From NCBI RefSeq assembly GCF_011758805.1, contig NZ_JAANOW010000001.1, positions 3,224,001-3,288,000 of the forward strand: a stretch of 64,000 nt of DNA. Direction: 5' to 3'. The notes under the pieces are model-generated. The model searched no databases. It had not been told where the DNA came from and saw nothing but the letters and a program-made list of their open reading frames with translations. The DNA comes from Mycolicibacterium fluoranthenivorans. Lineage in GTDB: Bacteria; Actinomycetota; Actinomycetes; Mycobacteriales; Mycobacteriaceae. Shown here in pieces: positions 20,854-30,250 of the stretch. The translations under genes were made by a program, and so were the position numbers. Positions within the stretch are counted from its first letter, which is position 1, and each line of letters opens with the position of its first letter.

Positions 20854-21860
20854 GCCACCACCTCCAGCTCGCGATCGGTACCGGCATCGGTGCTGACCGC
20901 CAGTCCAAAACGGGCCAGCACGCCGGGTACCCGCGCGCCGAGGTCGGCCGGGATGCCGAGCGTGGCGCCGCCGATGGTGACGCCGGCGACCACCTGGACC
21001 GACGCGCCGAGCACCGCCACCGGCACGCCCAGTTCGCCCGAGGCACGCGCGATCCAGTCCGCGGGCACATCGGGTGCGTCGTACACGACGTGCCACACCT
21101 GTTGTCCGGCAGCCGGTGTGGCGTCGACGCGGTGTGGCCGAAGTTCGGCTCCCAACGCAGATTCCGGGTCGGTGAGCAGATCGATCAACCGACCTGATTC
21201 GGCGATGGTGCCGTGGTCCAGCCGGGCCACCGAATCGGCGATCTTGAGCACTGTGTCCATCTCGTGGGTGATGAACACGATCGACAGATTCAGGTCGTCG
21301 CGCAGTTCCCGCAGCAGCTCGACCACTGACGTCGTGGTGGTGGGGTCCAGGCCGGCGGTGGCCTCATCGGAGAGCAGCACCGAGGGTCGTAGCGCCAGGG
21401 CGCGCGCGATGCCCACCCGTTGACGCTGACCGCCGGACAGCTGGAACGGATAGTGCTGAGCGCGCTGCGACAGGCCCACCCGGTCGAGTAGTTCGGCGAC
21501 GCGCTTCTGCGCCTCGGCCGCGGTGACCCCGAGATACTCCAAGGGCAGGGCGACGTTCTCCGCTGCGGTGCGCCGTTCCAAGAGGCCCGAGGACTGGAAG
21601 ACGGTACCGATCCGGCGGCGGGCGACGCGCAGCTTACGATCCGACAGGGTGGTGAGATCTTCGCCGTTGACCACCACCGCACCCGAAGTCGGCGATGTCA
21701 GCAGGTTGATACATTGCGCCAGGGTGCTTTTACCGGCCCCGCTGGGACCCACCACGGCGAGGATCTCGCCGGCGTCCACACGGAAGTTGATCCGATCCAG
21801 CACCACCGTGCGCTGCTCACCGCGGCCGTAGACCTTGGTGACGTCGGTGAGTTCGATCAT
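20850..21860 (-). CDS. metN: MetN-type ABC transporter ATP-binding protein
   Basis: A 336-aa ATPase. Walker A is GPSGAGKST, the signature LSGGQRQR, and Walker B VLLSDEATAGLDP. The Asp-Glu-Ala-Thr-Ala form of Walker B is typical of MetN. A C-terminal NIL-type regulatory domain (about residues 250-336) is present; in known MetN proteins it binds methionine and blocks transport. First gene of a metN-metI-metQ operon with 4-base overlaps. No SAM riboswitch or S-box structure was seen in the 120 bases upstream. Confidence 0.92.
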   Translation of the reverse strand: MIELTDVTKVYGRGEQRTVVLDRINFRVDAGEILAVVGPSGAGKSTLAQCINLLTSPTSGAVVVNGEDLTTLSDRKLRVARRRIGTVFQSSGLLERRTAAENVALPLEYLGVTAAEAQKRVAELLDRVGLSQRAQHYPFQLSGGQRQRVGIARALALRPSVLLSDEATAGLDPTTTTSVVELLRELRDDLNLSIVFITHEMDTVLKIADSVARLDHGTIAESGRLIDLLTDPESALGAELRPHRVDATPAAGQQVWHVVYDAPDVPADWIARASGELGVPVAVLGASVQVVAGVTIGGATLGIPADLGARVPGVLARFGLAVSTDAGTDRELEVVA

Positions 21861-21980
21861 GAGCGTCGACCCTGTCAGAGCGGAATACGCTGGGACACCT
21901 TTGCACTCACGGTGAGCCCAGCAAACCCCATCTCGGGCTGGAACGGGTGCCTGAACGCCGCGCCACGCCGACCCGCCAAG

Positions 21981-22721
21981 CTAGCGGTCTGTGACCCCGT
22001 CCTTGACGAACTGTTCGATGAGGTCGGCGATCATCCCGGCGCCGCGGCTGTTCTGGTGCACGTGGTCGGTGGTCAGCAGCAGACCACGCCGTTCGGAGAT
22101 GCGGTCGTAGGATCGGCGCAGCAGAACATGCTGCAGCACAGCTGAATACCACTCACGCTCGCCTGTCCGCAGCGGCACCGGGTCGGCGTCGCTGTTCCGC
22201 AGCTGCTCACACTGGCGCTCGAACAACGGGAGATACGCGACACCGTACTCTCGGGCGGTGTCCGCCACGATCTCGGCGAACTCACGGCCGGTGCGGGCCG
22301 CGGCGGAGTCCAGTTGCTGGGCGAGGACAGGTGGTGAGAGCACCGCGATGCGCGCATCGGTGGCCGACTGCAGACGCGCCACGATCGACGCGAGATGCTC
22401 CCGAAAGCGCGGCGCGCTGGGCGCATACGGCAACTCACACCGCTTCACGACCTGACGGGCGTTGGCGTCGCTCAGGGTTCCCCAGGCGTCATTGGTACCG
22501 ATCAGCACCGTGATCGCCGTGGGCTGTTGGTCGATCACCGGATCGAGGCGTTGCACCAGCCCGTAGGACACCTCACCGTTCACTCCCGATCCGGTCACCG
22601 TGACATCGGCGCCCGCCAGACGTCGTGCCAGCATCCCCACGTAGCTCACCCCGTAGTCACCGGTGGTGTTGCTGTCGCCGAGGCACATCAGCCGGGTGGT
22701 CATGCTTCCGCCGGCGCTCAC
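21981..22721 (-). CDS. SGNH/GDSL-type hydrolase linked to the uracil operon
   Basis: A 246-aa SGNH hydrolase (esterase/lipase/deacylase fold). Block I is [11 protein letters not shown] with the catalytic Ser, block III is LIGTNDAWG, and block V is [11 protein letters not shown] with catalytic Asp/His. There is no signal peptide, so it acts in the cytoplasm. The GTG start overlaps the upp stop (GTGA); an ATG at 22703 gives a protein six residues shorter. As the last gene of the uracil-catabolic operon it may hydrolyse an acylated or ring-opened intermediate; this is inferred from context only. No SGNH enzyme is part of the yeast URC pathway as I know it. Confidence 0.85.
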   Translation of the reverse strand: MSAGGSMTTRLMCLGDSNTTGDYGVSYVGMLARRLAGADVTVTGSGVNGEVSYGLVQRLDPVIDQQPTAITVLIGTNDAWGTLSDANARQVVKRCELPYAPSAPRFREHLASIVARLQSATDARIAVLSPPVLAQQLDSAAARTGREFAEIVADTAREYGVAYLPLFERQCEQLRNSDADPVPLRTGEREWYSAVLQHVLLRRSYDRISERRGLLLTTDHVHQNSRGAGMIADLIEQFVKDGVTDR

Positions 22722-23347
22722 TTGGTGCCGAAGATGCGGTCCCCGGCATCACCGATGCCCGGCACGATGTAGCCGTGCTCATCGAGTGCGCGGTCGACGG
22801 CGGCGGTGAAGATCTGCACATCGGGATGCGCTTCGTGCAGGGCGGCGATGCCCTCCGGGCAGGTGAGCAGGCAGACGAACTTGATGGACTTGGGGGAGTG
22901 CTCCTTGAGTCGCTCCACCGCCGCCACTGCTGAGTTGCCGGTGGCCAGCATCGGATCGACCAACACCACGTCGCGTTCGTGGAGGTCGCTGGGCATCTTG
23001 AAGTAATACTCGACGGCGATATGCGTTTTCGGATCGCGGTACAGACCGATGTGACCCACGCGGGCGCCGGGCACCACCTCCAGCATGCCGTCCAGAATGC
23101 CGCTGCCTGCACGCAGGATCGACACGAACACCAGCTTCTTACCGTCGATGACCCGCCCGGTCGTCATCTCCAGTGGTGTCTCGACGTCGACCTCCTGAGT
23201 CGGGATGTCACGCAGCACGTCGTAGGTCATGAGCATCGAGATCTCGTGCAACAGAGTGCGGAAGCTGTTGGTGGACGCGTCTTTTCTCCGCAGCAGCGTC
23301 AGCTTGTGCTGCACCAGGGGGTGGTCGACCACGTGTACATTGGTCAT
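22718..23347 (-). CDS. upp: Uracil phosphoribosyltransferase
   Basis: Converts uracil and PRPP to UMP; 209 aa, the normal length. The PRPP-binding stretch [17 protein letters not shown] and the uracil-binding C-terminal segment [17 protein letters not shown] are intact. It lies 4 bases after the DUF1688/URC4 gene and overlaps the SGNH gene. In the yeast URC uracil-degradation route uracil is first converted to UMP by this enzyme, so this copy probably serves catabolism rather than simple salvage; a separate housekeeping upp elsewhere in the genome is likely. Confidence 0.95.
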   Translation of the reverse strand: MTNVHVVDHPLVQHKLTLLRRKDASTNSFRTLLHEISMLMTYDVLRDIPTQEVDVETPLEMTTGRVIDGKKLVFVSILRAGSGILDGMLEVVPGARVGHIGLYRDPKTHIAVEYYFKMPSDLHERDVVLVDPMLATGNSAVAAVERLKEHSPKSIKFVCLLTCPEGIAALHEAHPDVQIFTAAVDRALDEHGYIVPGIGDAGDRIFGTK

Positions 23348-23351
23348 CTCT

Positions 23352-24554
23352 TCAGAACACCGTCCCGTCGCTGGTGATGGTCAGTGGTGGCAGGCCGTTT
23401 CGTAGCCGACCCGCGGTGGCGCGACCCGCTTGCCAGGTACCGCCTTCCAGCACGCAGGCCAGCGGAACATCCGCACCCAGTTCCGTGCGCACCAGCGGCG
23501 CCAGTTCGTCCAGCAGGGCGACGGTCAGCGCACGCCATTCCACCACCAGTTCGTCATCGACCACCCATTCACGTTGCGCCGCATCCGGATCACGCAGTCG
23601 GAGCACTCCGGTGTCCAGCAGCAGACCGCCGTTGCGATATTCGGGCAGACCGGTCAGCTCGTCGATCCCGGTGACGGTGACGCCGGCCCATCCGAACGGC
23701 TCCAACAGCGAGTAGGTCAGCCATTGCGACAACTTGTGAAACGGCATCCACCCGGCACTGGGTCCGGTACCGGGCACCGCGGGGTGCGGCCACACGTCGC
23801 CGAGTGGCTGCCCGCCGATCACGTTGCCGGTCAACCAGATACCCGAGAGGGACGACAACAACTGGGACAAGATGGCGTGTGCGGACACCACATCATCCGG
23901 ACCGACGAGTACATCGAACATGCCGCCCGGACGGCCCTCGGGGCCGAACACCGCCGGATCGGCGGCCAGTGTGTCACCGAGCCGACGCAGCAGCTGGGCC
24001 CTGCCCTCGAGCCCGACCAGCGGGTTGGCGCTGGTGACCTGGAAGGCATCCGCGAGCAATTCGGGTGTCACCGCACGCAGTCCGGCGGCGTCGACGCGCA
24101 ACGGCTGCTCGGGGTCCGTGGAGAACAGGCCGTCGGTGAACGCGTGCCAGCTGGCCACACCCAAGCCCTCGGACCGGGCGAACGACAGCCCGCTGGCATC
24201 TTCGGCATAGCGCCACCGCGGTCCGGCTCCGGCATCGAGCAGCACACTGACCACCGTCAGATCGATCATCGCGCGCACATCCAGATCGGCGCGGCGGTCC
24301 ACTCCGCCGGCCTCGAAATGGCGCCACCGGCTGTGGAAGGGCACATCCAGTTCGGGGTAACGGCTGCGGGTCACCGCTGCGACCTCGGTGGCGGTGGCGG
24401 GCAACGCATCGTCGTCGACGCCGAACCACGCCGAGTCGCCGGCACGTGCGCGCTCCAGCAGGAAACGCGCTCGAGCCCGGATCGCCGCGGTGGTGCGCAG
24501 TTCGGCAACGGGATCGGTGCTACTCACGATGGTTCGCTCGCAAGCCTCGCTCAC
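23352..24554 (-). CDS. DUF1688 / URC4-family protein (uracil catabolism)
   Basis: A 400-aa protein of the DUF1688 family, whose yeast member URC4 is required for the non-reductive uracil degradation pathway. Characteristic segments include [17 protein letters not shown] near residue 65, [20 protein letters not shown] and [19 protein letters not shown]. The biochemical reaction is not established. The GTG start at 24554 overlaps the TGA of the cyclohydrolase gene (GTGA); another GTG 27 bases inside is possible. Upp follows after 4 bases. The order cyclohydrolase-URC4-upp matches the known URC gene set. Confidence 0.88.
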   Translation of the reverse strand: MSEACERTIVSSTDPVAELRTTAAIRARARFLLERARAGDSAWFGVDDDALPATATEVAAVTRSRYPELDVPFHSRWRHFEAGGVDRRADLDVRAMIDLTVVSVLLDAGAGPRWRYAEDASGLSFARSEGLGVASWHAFTDGLFSTDPEQPLRVDAAGLRAVTPELLADAFQVTSANPLVGLEGRAQLLRRLGDTLAADPAVFGPEGRPGGMFDVLVGPDDVVSAHAILSQLLSSLSGIWLTGNVIGGQPLGDVWPHPAVPGTGPSAGWMPFHKLSQWLTYSLLEPFGWAGVTVTGIDELTGLPEYRNGGLLLDTGVLRLRDPDAAQREWVVDDELVVEWRALTVALLDELAPLVRTELGADVPLACVLEGGTWQAGRATAGRLRNGLPPLTITSDGTVF

Positions 24555-25807
24555 GCCTCGAGGCCCCGGCCCTTGACGTTCTTCAGCGCGTCGGCATCGG
24601 GAACCTCGCCCGGGGTGAAGTACCCGGCCGCCATCTTCGCGTCGATCTCCACCCTGGCGTCCGCGGGCACCAGTTCGTCGGGGATGTTGACGCGTTCGCC
24701 GACCTCGATACCGGAGCCGGTGATCGCGTCGTACTTCATATTGCTCATGGACACCAGACGGTGGATCTTGCGGACACCCAACCAGTGCAGCACATCGGGC
24801 ATCAGTTCCTGAAAGCGCATGTCCTGCACGCCGGCAACGCATTCGGTGCGGGCGAAGTACTGGTCGGCGGTGTCACCGCCCTCCTGACGTTTGCGTGCGT
24901 TGTAGACGAGGAACTTGGTGACCTCGCCGAGTGCGCGGCCCTCCTTGCGCGAATAGGCGACCAGTCCGACGCCCCCGCGCTGTGCGCCCAGGATGCACTC
25001 CTCGATCGCATGCGTGAGATAGGGCCGACAGGTGCAGATATCGGAACCGAACACATCGGAACCGTTGCACTCATCGTGCACCCGGGCGGTCAGTTCCACC
25101 GAGGGATCGGCCAGATCCCGTGCAGCGCCGAAGATGTACACCGTCTGCCCGCCGATGGGCGGCAGGAAGACCTCGAGATCGCTGCGGGTGACCAACTCGG
25201 GATACATCCCGCCGGTCTCCTCGAAGAGCACTCGCCGCAGATCGGTTTCGCTGCACCCGAATCGTGCTGCCACGCCCGGCAGGTACCACACCGGTTCCAG
25301 GGCCGCCTTGGTCACCAAGGCCGCTCCGCCGTCCAGGAGGTACCGGCCGTCCGGGCGCAACCTGCCCTTGGCGATGGCCTCCGCGATCTCCGGCAGGATC
25401 ACGTGCGCCTTGGTCACGGCGATGGTCGGCCGGATGTCGACGCCCGCGGCCAGCTCGGTCGCGAAGGCATCAGCCACGGTGGCGCCCCACGGGTCGAGGC
25501 TGACGATCTTGTCCGGGTCACCCCACTGCGGATACGGGCCGATCGCATCGGTGGGCGACGTGTTGGTCAGGTCGGCGCGATGGGCCCGCGAGAGTGCACC
25601 GGCGGCCACGGCCAGGGCACGGTAGACGCTGTAGGAGCCGCTGTGTGTACCGACGACATTGCGGTGTGCTCGGGTGCTGGTGGTGCCCACGACGGGTCCG
25701 CGTAGCGCGGCGGTGGGTGCGCCCCAGCGGATCGGCAGCGCACCGGAACCGCCACTGTGCGAGGTCAGGCGGATGTGACCGGGCTTGGGTGTGACGGTGT
25801 CGGCCAT
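24551..25807 (-). CDS. GTP cyclohydrolase II paralogue, URC1-type (uracil catabolism)
   Basis: A 418-aa protein with a long N-terminal extension and a C-terminal RibA-like domain. The zinc cysteines are visible in ARVHDECNGSDVFGSDICTC, and RKEGRALGEVTKFLVYNARK matches the GTP cyclohydrolase II active-site region. The extension, the altered metal-site spacing and the URC4/upp neighbours point to URC1, which acts on a uracil ribonucleotide-derived intermediate, rather than to riboflavin synthesis. No other rib gene is nearby. The ATG start precedes MADTVTPKPGHIRLTSHSGG; a longer frame to 25939 lacks support. Confidence 0.87.
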   Translation of the reverse strand: MADTVTPKPGHIRLTSHSGGSGALPIRWGAPTAALRGPVVGTTSTRAHRNVVGTHSGSYSVYRALAVAAGALSRAHRADLTNTSPTDAIGPYPQWGDPDKIVSLDPWGATVADAFATELAAGVDIRPTIAVTKAHVILPEIAEAIAKGRLRPDGRYLLDGGAALVTKAALEPVWYLPGVAARFGCSETDLRRVLFEETGGMYPELVTRSDLEVFLPPIGGQTVYIFGAARDLADPSVELTARVHDECNGSDVFGSDICTCRPYLTHAIEECILGAQRGGVGLVAYSRKEGRALGEVTKFLVYNARKRQEGGDTADQYFARTECVAGVQDMRFQELMPDVLHWLGVRKIHRLVSMSNMKYDAITGSGIEVGERVNIPDELVPADARVEIDAKMAAGYFTPGEVPDADALKNVKGRGLEA

Positions 25808-25937
25808 CCTCGCTCCTTTGCTCGCCTCGGTGCGCACGGCTGGGAAAGGCGCCAGCTTAGCGACTCGGCGTGAGCAGCGCCGGGCGATAAGGGGTGATAC
25901 CGCTGACAGTGCGCCCGACCTGCGGCACAGTTGGCCC

Positions 25938-26324
25938 ATGAGCAGTCAGAAGATACCGACACCGGGCGATCTGCGGGCCGCGGCACAGGCTGCGGTCGAC
26001 TCCGCGCAATCCGCGGTCGAGGCGGCGCAAGCGGTGGCCGGCGGGGCGATGCGCATCCCGCCCGCTTCGGTCCAGCTGGCCGCACAACTTCCCGATCTCA
26101 TCGAGAATCTGGCCGTCGCGACCGAGCGGCTGAACACCACGATCGACCGCACCGAGCGCTATCTGGCGATGGCCGATCCGATGTTCCGGACCCTCGATCG
26201 TCTACTTCCGCAGTTGGAGGCCCTGGTCACCACGGGTAACGAGGTCTTCCGGATGTTGTCCAACATCCCCGGGGTGTCCCGGCTCGGCAAGTTCACCGGC
26301 CGGTCTTCCGAGGATCGGCGCTGA
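25938..26324 (+). CDS. Conserved actinobacterial hypothetical protein (helical)
   Basis: A 128-aa protein without signal peptide or clear membrane segment. The N-terminal half is an Ala/Gln-rich amphipathic helix (AAAQAAVDSAQSAVEAAQAV) and the middle (LIENLAVATERLNTTIDR) looks like a coiled coil. The C-terminus GVSRLGKFTG is basic. Proteins of this style occur near mycobacterial cell-envelope genes, but I cannot assign a function. ATG start at 25938. It ends 8 bases before the convergent P450 gene. Confidence 0.72.
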   Translation: MSSQKIPTPGDLRAAAQAAVDSAQSAVEAAQAVAGGAMRIPPASVQLAAQLPDLIENLAVATERLNTTIDRTERYLAMADPMFRTLDRLLPQLEALVTTGNEVFRMLSNIPGVSRLGKFTGRSSEDRR

Positions 26325-26332
26325 CCGCGCGC

Positions 26333-27595
26333 TCAGCGCAACGAGTACCGGATGGGCAGGTGCTTGAGGCCACCGACGAAGGTGGTGGCCGACAGCTCGG
26401 GCGCGCCGGCCAACTCGATCGACTCCAGCCGGGGGAGTAGCTCGCCGAACAAGCTGGTCATCTCCATCCGGGCCAGCGCAGCGCCCAGACAGTAGTGCAC
26501 TCCGTAGCCGAAGGACACGTGCTTGTTCGGTTCGCGACCGATGTCGAACCGGAACGGGTCGGCGAAGACCTCCTCATCGCGATTGCCCGACGCGTAGGCC
26601 AGGTATACCGATTCGCCGGCGGCGATCGGGACGCCGCGGACCTCGGTGTCGGCCGTGGCGGTCCGCATGAACTCCTTCACCGGGGTGGTCCAGCGGATCA
26701 TCTCCTCGATCGCGGTAGGCAGGAGGCCGGGGTCTGCCTTCAGCCGGGCCAGTTCGGCGGGATGGTCGATCAACGCGCGCAGGCCGCCGGAGATGGCGTC
26801 CTTGGTGGTGTCGTGGCCGGCGCTGGCCACGATCACGTAATACGAGACGGTGTCCATGTCCGACAGCGGCTGGCCGTCGATGGTGCCGTTGGCGATGGCC
26901 GAGGCCAGATCGCCGGTGGGGTTCTCCCGCCGCGAGGCGGTCAGTGCCGCGAAGTAGGTGAAGAAATCCATGAGCACCGCGAGGATGTCTTCACTTCCGC
27001 CGGCGCCGCGCTTGTGCTCGGCATCGTCGCCGCCGAACAGTTCCTGCGTGAGTTTGAGCATGCGCGGAAAGTCCGCTTCGGGAAGTCCGAGCAAGGACAG
27101 GATCACATACAGCGGGTAGTTGACCGCGACCTCGGTGACGAAATCGCATTCCGGCCCGTTGTCGCGCATCAGGTCGACGTACCGTTTGGCGAGCTCGTCG
27201 ACGCGAATCTTCAGGTCGCGCATGGCTTTCGGCCGGAACCAATCCGCACCGATCTTGCGGATGTCGCGGTGGTGCGGGTCGTCCATGTGCACCAGGGTGC
27301 GCAGTCCGATGCCCGCCTCCTGCTGGGCCCTGAGCGCGTCGTCACTGCCCGCCGGCATCAGCAGCGGCCGGGGCCCGCTGACGAACAGAGTGTTGTCGCG
27401 CTCGATCGCCATGATGTCGGTGTGCTTGGTGATCGCCCAGAACGGACGGTAGGGCGGGTTGTCCACCCACGCCACCGGCTCGTTGGCGCGCAACCAGGCC
27501 AGATTGGCGTGCAGCCTTTCGTCATCGGCGTAGGCCGACGGATCGGCCAACACCTTCCCATGCTCACTGGCGCTGTGACCGGTCAACGTCGTCAT
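26333..27595 (-). CDS. Cytochrome P450
   Basis: A soluble bacterial P450 of 420 aa. The haem-binding loop FGYGVHYCLGAALARME near residue 350 contains the proximal Cys. The I-helix is ASAGHDTTKDA and the ExxR motif is EEMIRW. It needs ferredoxin and ferredoxin reductase, neither of which is adjacent. The ATG at 27595 overlaps the TetR stop (ATGA), so the two form an operon. Context with a TetR regulator and a divergent acyl-CoA dehydrogenase suggests oxidation of a lipid, sterol side chain or fatty-acid-like substrate. Subfamily not assigned. Confidence 0.93.
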   Translation of the reverse strand: MTTLTGHSASEHGKVLADPSAYADDERLHANLAWLRANEPVAWVDNPPYRPFWAITKHTDIMAIERDNTLFVSGPRPLLMPAGSDDALRAQQEAGIGLRTLVHMDDPHHRDIRKIGADWFRPKAMRDLKIRVDELAKRYVDLMRDNGPECDFVTEVAVNYPLYVILSLLGLPEADFPRMLKLTQELFGGDDAEHKRGAGGSEDILAVLMDFFTYFAALTASRRENPTGDLASAIANGTIDGQPLSDMDTVSYYVIVASAGHDTTKDAISGGLRALIDHPAELARLKADPGLLPTAIEEMIRWTTPVKEFMRTATADTEVRGVPIAAGESVYLAYASGNRDEEVFADPFRFDIGREPNKHVSFGYGVHYCLGAALARMEMTSLFGELLPRLESIELAGAPELSATTFVGGLKHLPIRYSLR

Positions 27596-28260
27596 GGCGC
27601 CCATGGTGCCATGCGCCGCCGGCGCCTGCGCTCCCCGATGGCCTCGAAGCGCGCTCCGAGGCCATCGATGAAGGACGTGAGCGCCAATTCGAAGCTGGCC
27701 GTGTCGATTTCATCGGCCTTGCCGCGCAGCAGGTGGGCCTGGTTCATATGCGGGTAGCGATCGCGGTAAACCTGCACATCGTCGGCGAATCCGCGGGAGA
27801 ACGAGCCGACCGTGGAGCCCAGTACCAGTGAACGGGTCGCCGCACCGATCAGGGTCGCATCCCGCGGAGGCCAGCCGGCACGCACCAATCCACCATGTAC
27901 GACGTCGGCGATCCGGAGGCTTGCGTCGCGTTGGCCGATACCGCCGGCGAGATAGGGCACCAGATTGGGGTGCGCGGCCAGGGCGGCCCGGTAGGAACGC
28001 GCCCAGTCCGCCAGCCCCACGGCCCAGTCGGCGCCCTCGTCGAATGCGCTGGTCCGAACCTCGCCGACCACTCGGCTGGCGACGTCGTCGAGTACGTCGT
28101 CCTTGGTGGGGTAGTGCTTGTACAGCGACGCGGCCTGCACCCCGAGGACAGTGGCCAGCTTTCGCATCGACAAGCCGTCCAGGCCGTCCAGATCGATCAT
28201 CTCCAGAGCGGCGTCGCGGATGCGATCGCGGCTGAGCAGGGGCACGCGGGGCCGGCCCAT
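27592..28260 (-). CDS. TetR-family transcriptional regulator
   Basis: A 222-aa repressor. The N-terminal helix-turn-helix covers about residues 10-55 (IRDAALEMIDLDGLDGLSMR, then KLATVLGVQAASLYKHYPTK). The C-terminal ligand domain is a helical TetR type, and the tail is strongly basic (RRRRRR). It is co-transcribed with the overlapping P450 gene and faces an acyl-CoA dehydrogenase. Two near-identical palindromes in the 109-base intergenic region are its obvious operators, so it probably represses both directions and is released by a lipid-like or acyl-CoA ligand. Confidence 0.9.
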   Translation of the reverse strand: MGRPRVPLLSRDRIRDAALEMIDLDGLDGLSMRKLATVLGVQAASLYKHYPTKDDVLDDVASRVVGEVRTSAFDEGADWAVGLADWARSYRAALAAHPNLVPYLAGGIGQRDASLRIADVVHGGLVRAGWPPRDATLIGAATRSLVLGSTVGSFSRGFADDVQVYRDRYPHMNQAHLLRGKADEIDTASFELALTSFIDGLGARFEAIGERRRRRRMAPWAP

Positions 28261-28289
28261 GGCGCACCTCGCTTCCCGGAAACTTGCCT

Positions 28290-28308
28290 AAGCTAACAAT
28301 GTTAGCTT
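28290..28308. promoter_or_regulatory. TetR operator 1 (perfect palindrome)
   Basis: AAGCTAAC-AAT-GTTAGCTT is an exact 8-3-8 inverted repeat about 30 bases upstream of the TetR gene start. It is AT-rich and placed to block transcription of the tetR-P450 operon. Confidence 0.75.
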
Positions 28309-28322
28309 ATAGTGGCTCACAT

Positions 28323-28341
28323 AAGCTAACACTGTTCGCTA
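28323..28341. promoter_or_regulatory. TetR operator 2 (imperfect palindrome)
   Basis: AAGCTAAC-ACT-GTTCGCTA repeats operator 1 with two mismatches in the right arm. Its centre is 33 bases from that of operator 1, about three helical turns, so two dimers would bind the same DNA face. It lies about 29 bases before the acyl-CoA dehydrogenase start and should control that gene. Confidence 0.68.
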
Positions 28342-28369
28342 CTGGGCGTCACACCCCGAGGAGATACCG

Positions 28370-29527
28370 ATGCGCAGGACCGTTTTCAGCTCTGAACACG
28401 AGGACTTCCGCGCCATGATCCGGGCGTTCATCGAGTCCGAGGTCACGCCGGTCTACGACAAATGGTTCGAAGAGGGCATCGCGCCACGCGACTTCTACTA
28501 CAAGCTCGGCGAGCTGGGGATCTTCGGTATCGAGATCCCGGCCGAGTACGGCGGTGCCGGGCTCGACTCGTACAAGTTCCAGGCCATCATCACCGAGGAA
28601 TGTGCCCGCGCCGGGGTGTCCTTCGGCGGCTCCAGTGTGCACATCGGCCTCTGCCTGCCCTACCTGAAGGCCCTGGCGACCGAAGAGCAGAAGCAGCGCT
28701 GGTACCCGGGCATGCTGAGCGGCGAGACCATGTTCGCCATCGCGATGACCGAACCCGGTACCGGATCAGACCTGGCCGGAATGCGCACCACCGCAAAACC
28801 TTCTGATGACGGCACCCACTATGTACTGAACGGGTCGAAGACGTTCATCACCGGTGGCGTCCATGCCGACCGCGTGATCGTCTGCGCGCGCACCGCGCCG
28901 CCGCGCGAGGACGACCGCCGCTTCGGCATCACCCTGCTCGTCGTGGACACCAAGTCCGCCGGCTATCAGGTCGGACGCAAGCTCGACAAGCTCGGTCTTC
29001 GGGTGTCCGATACGGCCGAACTCAACTTCACCGACGTGATCGTCCCCGCCGAAGACGTGCTCGGCGAGGTCGACATGGGCTTCTCCTACCTGGGCCAGAA
29101 CCTGCCGCGCGAACGCCTCGGCATCGCCGTCGGCGCCTACGCTCAGGCCAAGGCCGCGGTGCGGTTCGCCACCCAGTACACCAAAGACCGCACCGTCTTC
29201 GGCAAGCCGGTCGCCGCGTTCCAGAACACCAAGTTCGAACTGGCGGCCTGCCAGGCGGACGTCGACGCCCTCGAGGCGGTGGTCGACCGGGCGATGGAGG
29301 CGCACGATCTCGATGAACTGACCCCGGCCGACGCAGCCTCCGCCAAATTGTTCTGCACCGACGTCGCAGCCCGCGTCATCGATCGTTGCCTGCAGCTGCA
29401 CGGCGGCTACGGGTATATCAACGAATATCCGATCGCCCGCCTGTACGCCGACAACCGTGTCAGCCGTATCTATGGCGGCACCAGCGAGGTCATGAAGATG
29501 ATCATCGCGAAGAACATGGGCCTCTGA
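28370..29527 (+). CDS. Acyl-CoA dehydrogenase
   Basis: A 385-aa FAD enzyme for the first step of beta-oxidation or a related alpha,beta-dehydrogenation. The FAD/substrate motif FAIAMTEPGTGSDLAGM is near residue 120. The C-terminal QLHGGYGYINEYPIARLYAD and YGGTSEVMKMIIAKNMG are typical, with the catalytic Glu probably in the GGTSEV region. ATG start. It is divergent from tetR-P450 with shared operators, so the dehydrogenase and P450 probably act on the same acyl or branched substrate. Confidence 0.94.
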   Translation: MRRTVFSSEHEDFRAMIRAFIESEVTPVYDKWFEEGIAPRDFYYKLGELGIFGIEIPAEYGGAGLDSYKFQAIITEECARAGVSFGGSSVHIGLCLPYLKALATEEQKQRWYPGMLSGETMFAIAMTEPGTGSDLAGMRTTAKPSDDGTHYVLNGSKTFITGGVHADRVIVCARTAPPREDDRRFGITLLVVDTKSAGYQVGRKLDKLGLRVSDTAELNFTDVIVPAEDVLGEVDMGFSYLGQNLPRERLGIAVGAYAQAKAAVRFATQYTKDRTVFGKPVAAFQNTKFELAACQADVDALEAVVDRAMEAHDLDELTPADAASAKLFCTDVAARVIDRCLQLHGGYGYINEYPIARLYADNRVSRIYGGTSEVMKMIIAKNMGL

Positions 29528-29538
29528 CCTCAGCAACC

Positions 29539-29865
29539 CTACGGGGTCCAGGTGCCGTACGGGACGAGTGGATTGGTCCCGTACGGGATATGCGGATTCG
29601 CGCCACCGGTCGCCTGCTCCCGTGGGATCACGATGGTCGGCACGTGCTGGTTGGTGCTGCCGACTGCGGGCCGCGGCCCGAGTTCGGCCGGCACGTGGGG
29701 TGGTAGCACCACGGCGCCACCGGGGCCGGCGGTCTCGGAGGCCGCGACATGGGTAGGTGGATTGCTCGGATCATTGAGCGGCACCATGTCTGCACCCATG
29801 AACGTGCCCACTCCCACAAGGACTTTCGCCGCTCCGGCGGTCAATATCTCGATCATGTCCTCCAC
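29539..29865 (-). CDS. Hypothetical exported Pro-rich protein
   Basis: A 108-aa frame with a hydrophobic N-terminus (ILTAGAAKVLVGVGTFMGA) followed by a Pro/Val-rich tail containing PPHVPAELGPRP and a tandem IPYGTNPLVPYGTW. The N-terminal segment could be a signal or anchor. No family recognised. An internal ATG at 29856 is an alternative start. Composition is plausible for a small secreted mycobacterial protein, but a chance frame is not excluded. Confidence 0.55.
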   Translation of the reverse strand: MEDMIEILTAGAAKVLVGVGTFMGADMVPLNDPSNPPTHVAASETAGPGGAVVLPPHVPAELGPRPAVGSTNQHVPTIVIPREQATGGANPHIPYGTNPLVPYGTWTP

Positions 29866-29914
29866 GATGCCGCAGATTTCCCGGGCCGGCCGCTTTCTCT
29901 AAGCGACCTCATAT

Positions 29915-30250
29915 CTATCGGCCAGGGGTCAGTGCACCACCTGCGGCACGCCAGTGCACCAGGCCACCGCTCATGTTCACCGCGTCGAAACCGTTCTCCA
30001 CCAACAGGTTCGCCGCACCCGCAGACCGAAGCCCGCCAGTGCAGAACGCGATGATCAACCGGTCCTCGGGCAGTTCGAGGCATCGGTCCGACAGGGCTTC
30101 CAGTGGAATGTGCACCGCATCGGGAATGTGGACGCGGTTCCATTCGAAATACCGCCTGACGTCGACCACGAGTGCGCCCTCGGCGACCAGCCGGACCGCG
30201 TCCACCGCGGTGACAGATGGCGGCCGATGCAGGAAGTGCCGAAAGCTCAT
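29915..30250 (-). CDS. Rhodanese-domain protein
   Basis: A single-domain rhodanese of 111 aa, a sulfurtransferase carrying persulfide on Cys70 in the active loop AFCTGGLRSAGAA. The core LVVDVRRYFEWNRVHIPDAV (residues 28-47) is the usual first rhodanese motif. The ATG overlaps the stop of the DUF2269 membrane gene by 4 bases. Last gene of a MarR-DUF2269-rhodanese operon, suggesting a role in handling a sulfur or thiol stress. Confidence 0.9.
   Translation of the reverse strand: MSFRHFLHRPPSVTAVDAVRLVAEGALVVDVRRYFEWNRVHIPDAVHIPLEALSDRCLELPEDRLIIAFCTGGLRSAGAANLLVENGFDAVNMSGGLVHWRAAGGALTPGR

Noticed and set aside
21861..21980. SAM riboswitch or T-box ahead of metN
   Set aside because: No conserved stem arrangement could be recognised in 120 bases.
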